DNA of 64,000 bases, taken from positions 60,874,777-60,938,776 of the forward strand of contig CM057002.1 in assembly GCA_029891345.1 (NCBI GenBank), written 5' to 3'. The stretch comes from Dryococelus australis. Lineage: Eukaryota; Arthropoda; Insecta; Phasmatodea; Phasmatidae. A model generated the notes under the pieces. It did not search any database. It was given only the letters and a program-made list of their open reading frames with translations, and was not told the DNA's origin. Made by a program: the position numbers and the translations under genes. Within the stretch, counting starts at the first letter, position 1, and every line of letters starts with the position of its first letter. Positions 61,753 through 64,000 of this stretch are shown piece after piece.

Positions 61753-61857
61753 TTTGTGAGAACAAAAATTCCTCTGTGATACTTTACGGACACCTCATTT
61801 ACCCTTTGGGGCCCCCTCAATTTAGAGTTGTGTACCTACCCGCCTACAATACTGCTG

Positions 61858-62035
61858 AGCTCTAATGGCACAGTCGGTTGGTGAGCCGCCCGTCTGGGAT
61901 GCGGGAGGTTCTAGGTTCGAATCCCTGGTAAGGAGTTGGTTTAAGTTAGGTCATAAGTAAGCTTGTAAGCCGACCCCTGATAAGCCTTCAGGCAAAACAT
62001 CTGGGGAACTTAATGATCCATTCCCAAACCAACCC
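61858..62035 (+). mobile_element. tRNA-derived SINE (family 3), plus
   Basis: Head TAATGGCACAGTCGGTTGGT, B box TAGGTTCGAATCCCTGG, then TTTAAGTTAGGTCATAAGTA and CGACCCCTGATAAGCCTTCA. Matches the minus copy at 33437. Confidence 0.7.
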
Positions 62036-62422
62036 TATAATACCGGCATTAACAGCAGTTTAAGCGGGCTGCAGAGCTGTCAGGCATCTGTCGGGAGATT
62101 TGCACACTATAGTAAAGCTGAGGTGAACCGATTATTCGTCTTCACAACTGTCTAAATCACTCGGTGAACAGTGATGAAAGTGTTTGTTTATATGTTGTTG
62201 ATTTTCAAAAGACAGGCACTTTTAGTATAATAGATTAATTTTAACAATTCGAATGTAGTCAAATTGTATTGCAATGTGGATAGAGGTAGTATACAAACAC
62301 CTCGAAGAGCTTGTTTGTACTAAGAGCATTCTAAACTCAAATCATAACCACGTAGTTTATTCTAGTCGTATTGGCATGAAAAGTAGTTCAATGCTGGGAC
62401 ACGCACATTGGTTTCGCGGACA

Positions 62423-62527
<105 letters not shown>

Positions 62528-62736
62528 TCAGAGAAGTTACAACACAACAGCCGTGTAACCGTGCTTCAGGGTAACACACGCCATATTTCTGTACCAGCAG
62601 CAGAATATTTTATTAATTTATTACTATGTGCTGTCTTTTGCAGAGACGATCCAAATGTTGCTGAAGTTATCCTGTTGATATAACTGTATGGTTTGTAGGA
62701 CGAACAGAATACTCTGCTGTAGGAACTATATTCATA

Positions 62737-63153
62737 AAGGTCGTTCAAGTTAAAATGGGTACTTTTGAAAGCCCTTCTTACAATCTACTTGTATGCACGT
62801 TGTGTATTCTTCCTCCTCATATTAAATTAACATTGGCATGGGCCCCATCACTTTATTCATACGCCGTTCAAGTAAAAGTGTGAGATTATTAGGAAAATAA
62901 ATATTTTTCAAATCCTCTTAATTTTAATACGTTGATGTATTTAAAAAAAAAAATAGTAAGTGAAAGAAATATTTTAAGTTATCACACCTAACACCTTTTA
63001 TTCGACGTTAAGATATGGAACTACTTTCTATACATCGTTACCTACTTTACTGGACGAATGTCACTCAGCGGCCATATTAAATTGTATGCAGTTAGGGCAG
63101 CGGCTTTTTCCTAAGGTTCATTTTAAAAGTGCTCACTTTATCGCGAACAGCCT
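62737..63153 (+). mobile_element. MITE, 420-bp class
   Basis: Left AGGTCGTTCAAGTTAAAATG. Right AAGTGCTCACTTTATCGCGA then ACAGCCT. Full interior present. Confidence 0.8.
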
Positions 63154-63664
63154 TTTGCCGCAGATACACTCGCAGTTGCTATTTGCGTTAACGATATATA
63201 GAATGGTAGCTACAACTAAACTGTTTGCTGTAGCTATACATACTAACATACTATGCTGGTTATGGTCACAGAAGTTTGGTTCCTACAACCGTGTTTATTT
63301 CTCTACCCCAAACTCACTCTACGTTCTGCTAATGTTTATTCCACTCAGGTTGGGAAGCTCAATGCTTGAAGTTTGGCGACAGAGTATTTGTGCCTCTAGG
63401 TAGAGTATTGGTGTCGCATATGCTGGACCGGATTTTTTCGTTTTGTTTGTTAGCCAATGTAATACATGCAGTTATACATGTCCCTTTGCGTGGCTATATA
63501 AAACAAATCCTATCGTTAGCAATATCATTGTTACTGCGCTGTCGTATTCTTGTGAGGCCGTGTTTAACACTCGCCGAACAGACTGCACTGCCATGCGAGT
63601 TTTTTCTGAACAGCAAAGAAATTTTGAAGTTACACTCGAGCATATCTAGTGTTAAATATAACAA

Positions 63665-64000
63665 ACCGAATAAATAAAAATTGTGAAATAGTTAAAAATA
63701 TTATTTTAGGGCTTTCCAGCACATCTTCCTTAAACGAAAGAAAAATAGTACACAATTCCTTTTGATGACAACTATGTTTATTTCGCACATAAATACTTGA
63801 GGTTTTCCAATAGAAATAAACTTGTTTACGAATGCTGAAGGTCAAACAGGATCGCGTTTTTACTGTGTGCTCTGGTAAATACTGGCTGGGCTTGAATAAT
63901 GGTTACGAAATAAAGTTGATACTTAAGAATTTTGGCTGTTTTGAGTGTAGATCACACATTCAGCAAAAACACGAACTTTTACACATAAATAATATAATTC
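63665..64000. repeat. Dispersed repeat, copy 3 (runs off the window)
   Basis: AAATATTATTTTAGGGCTTT, TTCCTTTTGATGACAAC, AATAAACTTGTTTACGAATG and CACGAACTTTTACACA follow the order seen at 5240-5545. Confidence 0.6.

Overview
The window looks like arthropod, most likely insect, nuclear DNA from a large, repeat-rich genome. It is AT-rich, has no operon-like gene packing, contains exons with canonical GT/AG borders separated by introns of 5 and 11 kb, and is otherwise filled with transposable elements of several classes. A large-genome hemimetabolous insect is my guess. Nothing seen fixes the species.

Host gene content is thin. One leucine-rich-repeat (LRR) gene runs right to left at the left side of the window. 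Three phase-compatible minus-strand exons (18612-18455, 7441-7253, 2217-1948) encode an LRR C-terminal cap, an LRR N-terminal cap, an LRR pair and a second C-terminal cap. The architecture is closest, from memory, to insect 'halfway' (hfw), with 'singed wings 2' (swi2) as the alternative. Its 5' exons were not found and its 3' exon(s) lie left of the window.

Mobile DNA explains much of the rest. (i) 37336-43866 is a 6.5-kb DNA transposon with about 515-bp terminal inverted repeats (TIRs) around a decayed gene encoding an XPG/FEN-like nuclease core and a C-terminal cysteine cluster, as in the Academ superfamily. (ii) A Tc1-like transposase pseudogene lies at 5885-6940. (iii) There are two 5'-truncated LINE reverse-transcriptase fragments (30750-29775 minus; 44922-45751 plus) and a possible GIY-YIG (Penelope-like) remnant near 60.05 kb. 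(iv) At least three tRNA-derived SINE families occur. (v) Large foldback elements occur at 3315-4295, 13675-15403, 18770-20690 and 34271-35092 (the last with a second foldback nested in one arm). (vi) A multi-copy MITE group shares the TIR 'AGGCTGTTCACGGTAAAGTG' in two size classes (about 230 and about 420 bp). (vii) Short tandem arrays and long microsatellites are scattered throughout.

Insertions are layered. At 44490-46130 a LINE sits in a MITE that sits in an older repeat. At 29628-31020 another LINE sits in the same older repeat. The 3' end of one SINE lies within about 30 bp of the splice acceptor of the third LRR exon. The stretches at 22-28.7, 49.1-51.2 and 54.8-58.9 kb hold little that I can recognise beyond microsatellites and one weak exon candidate.
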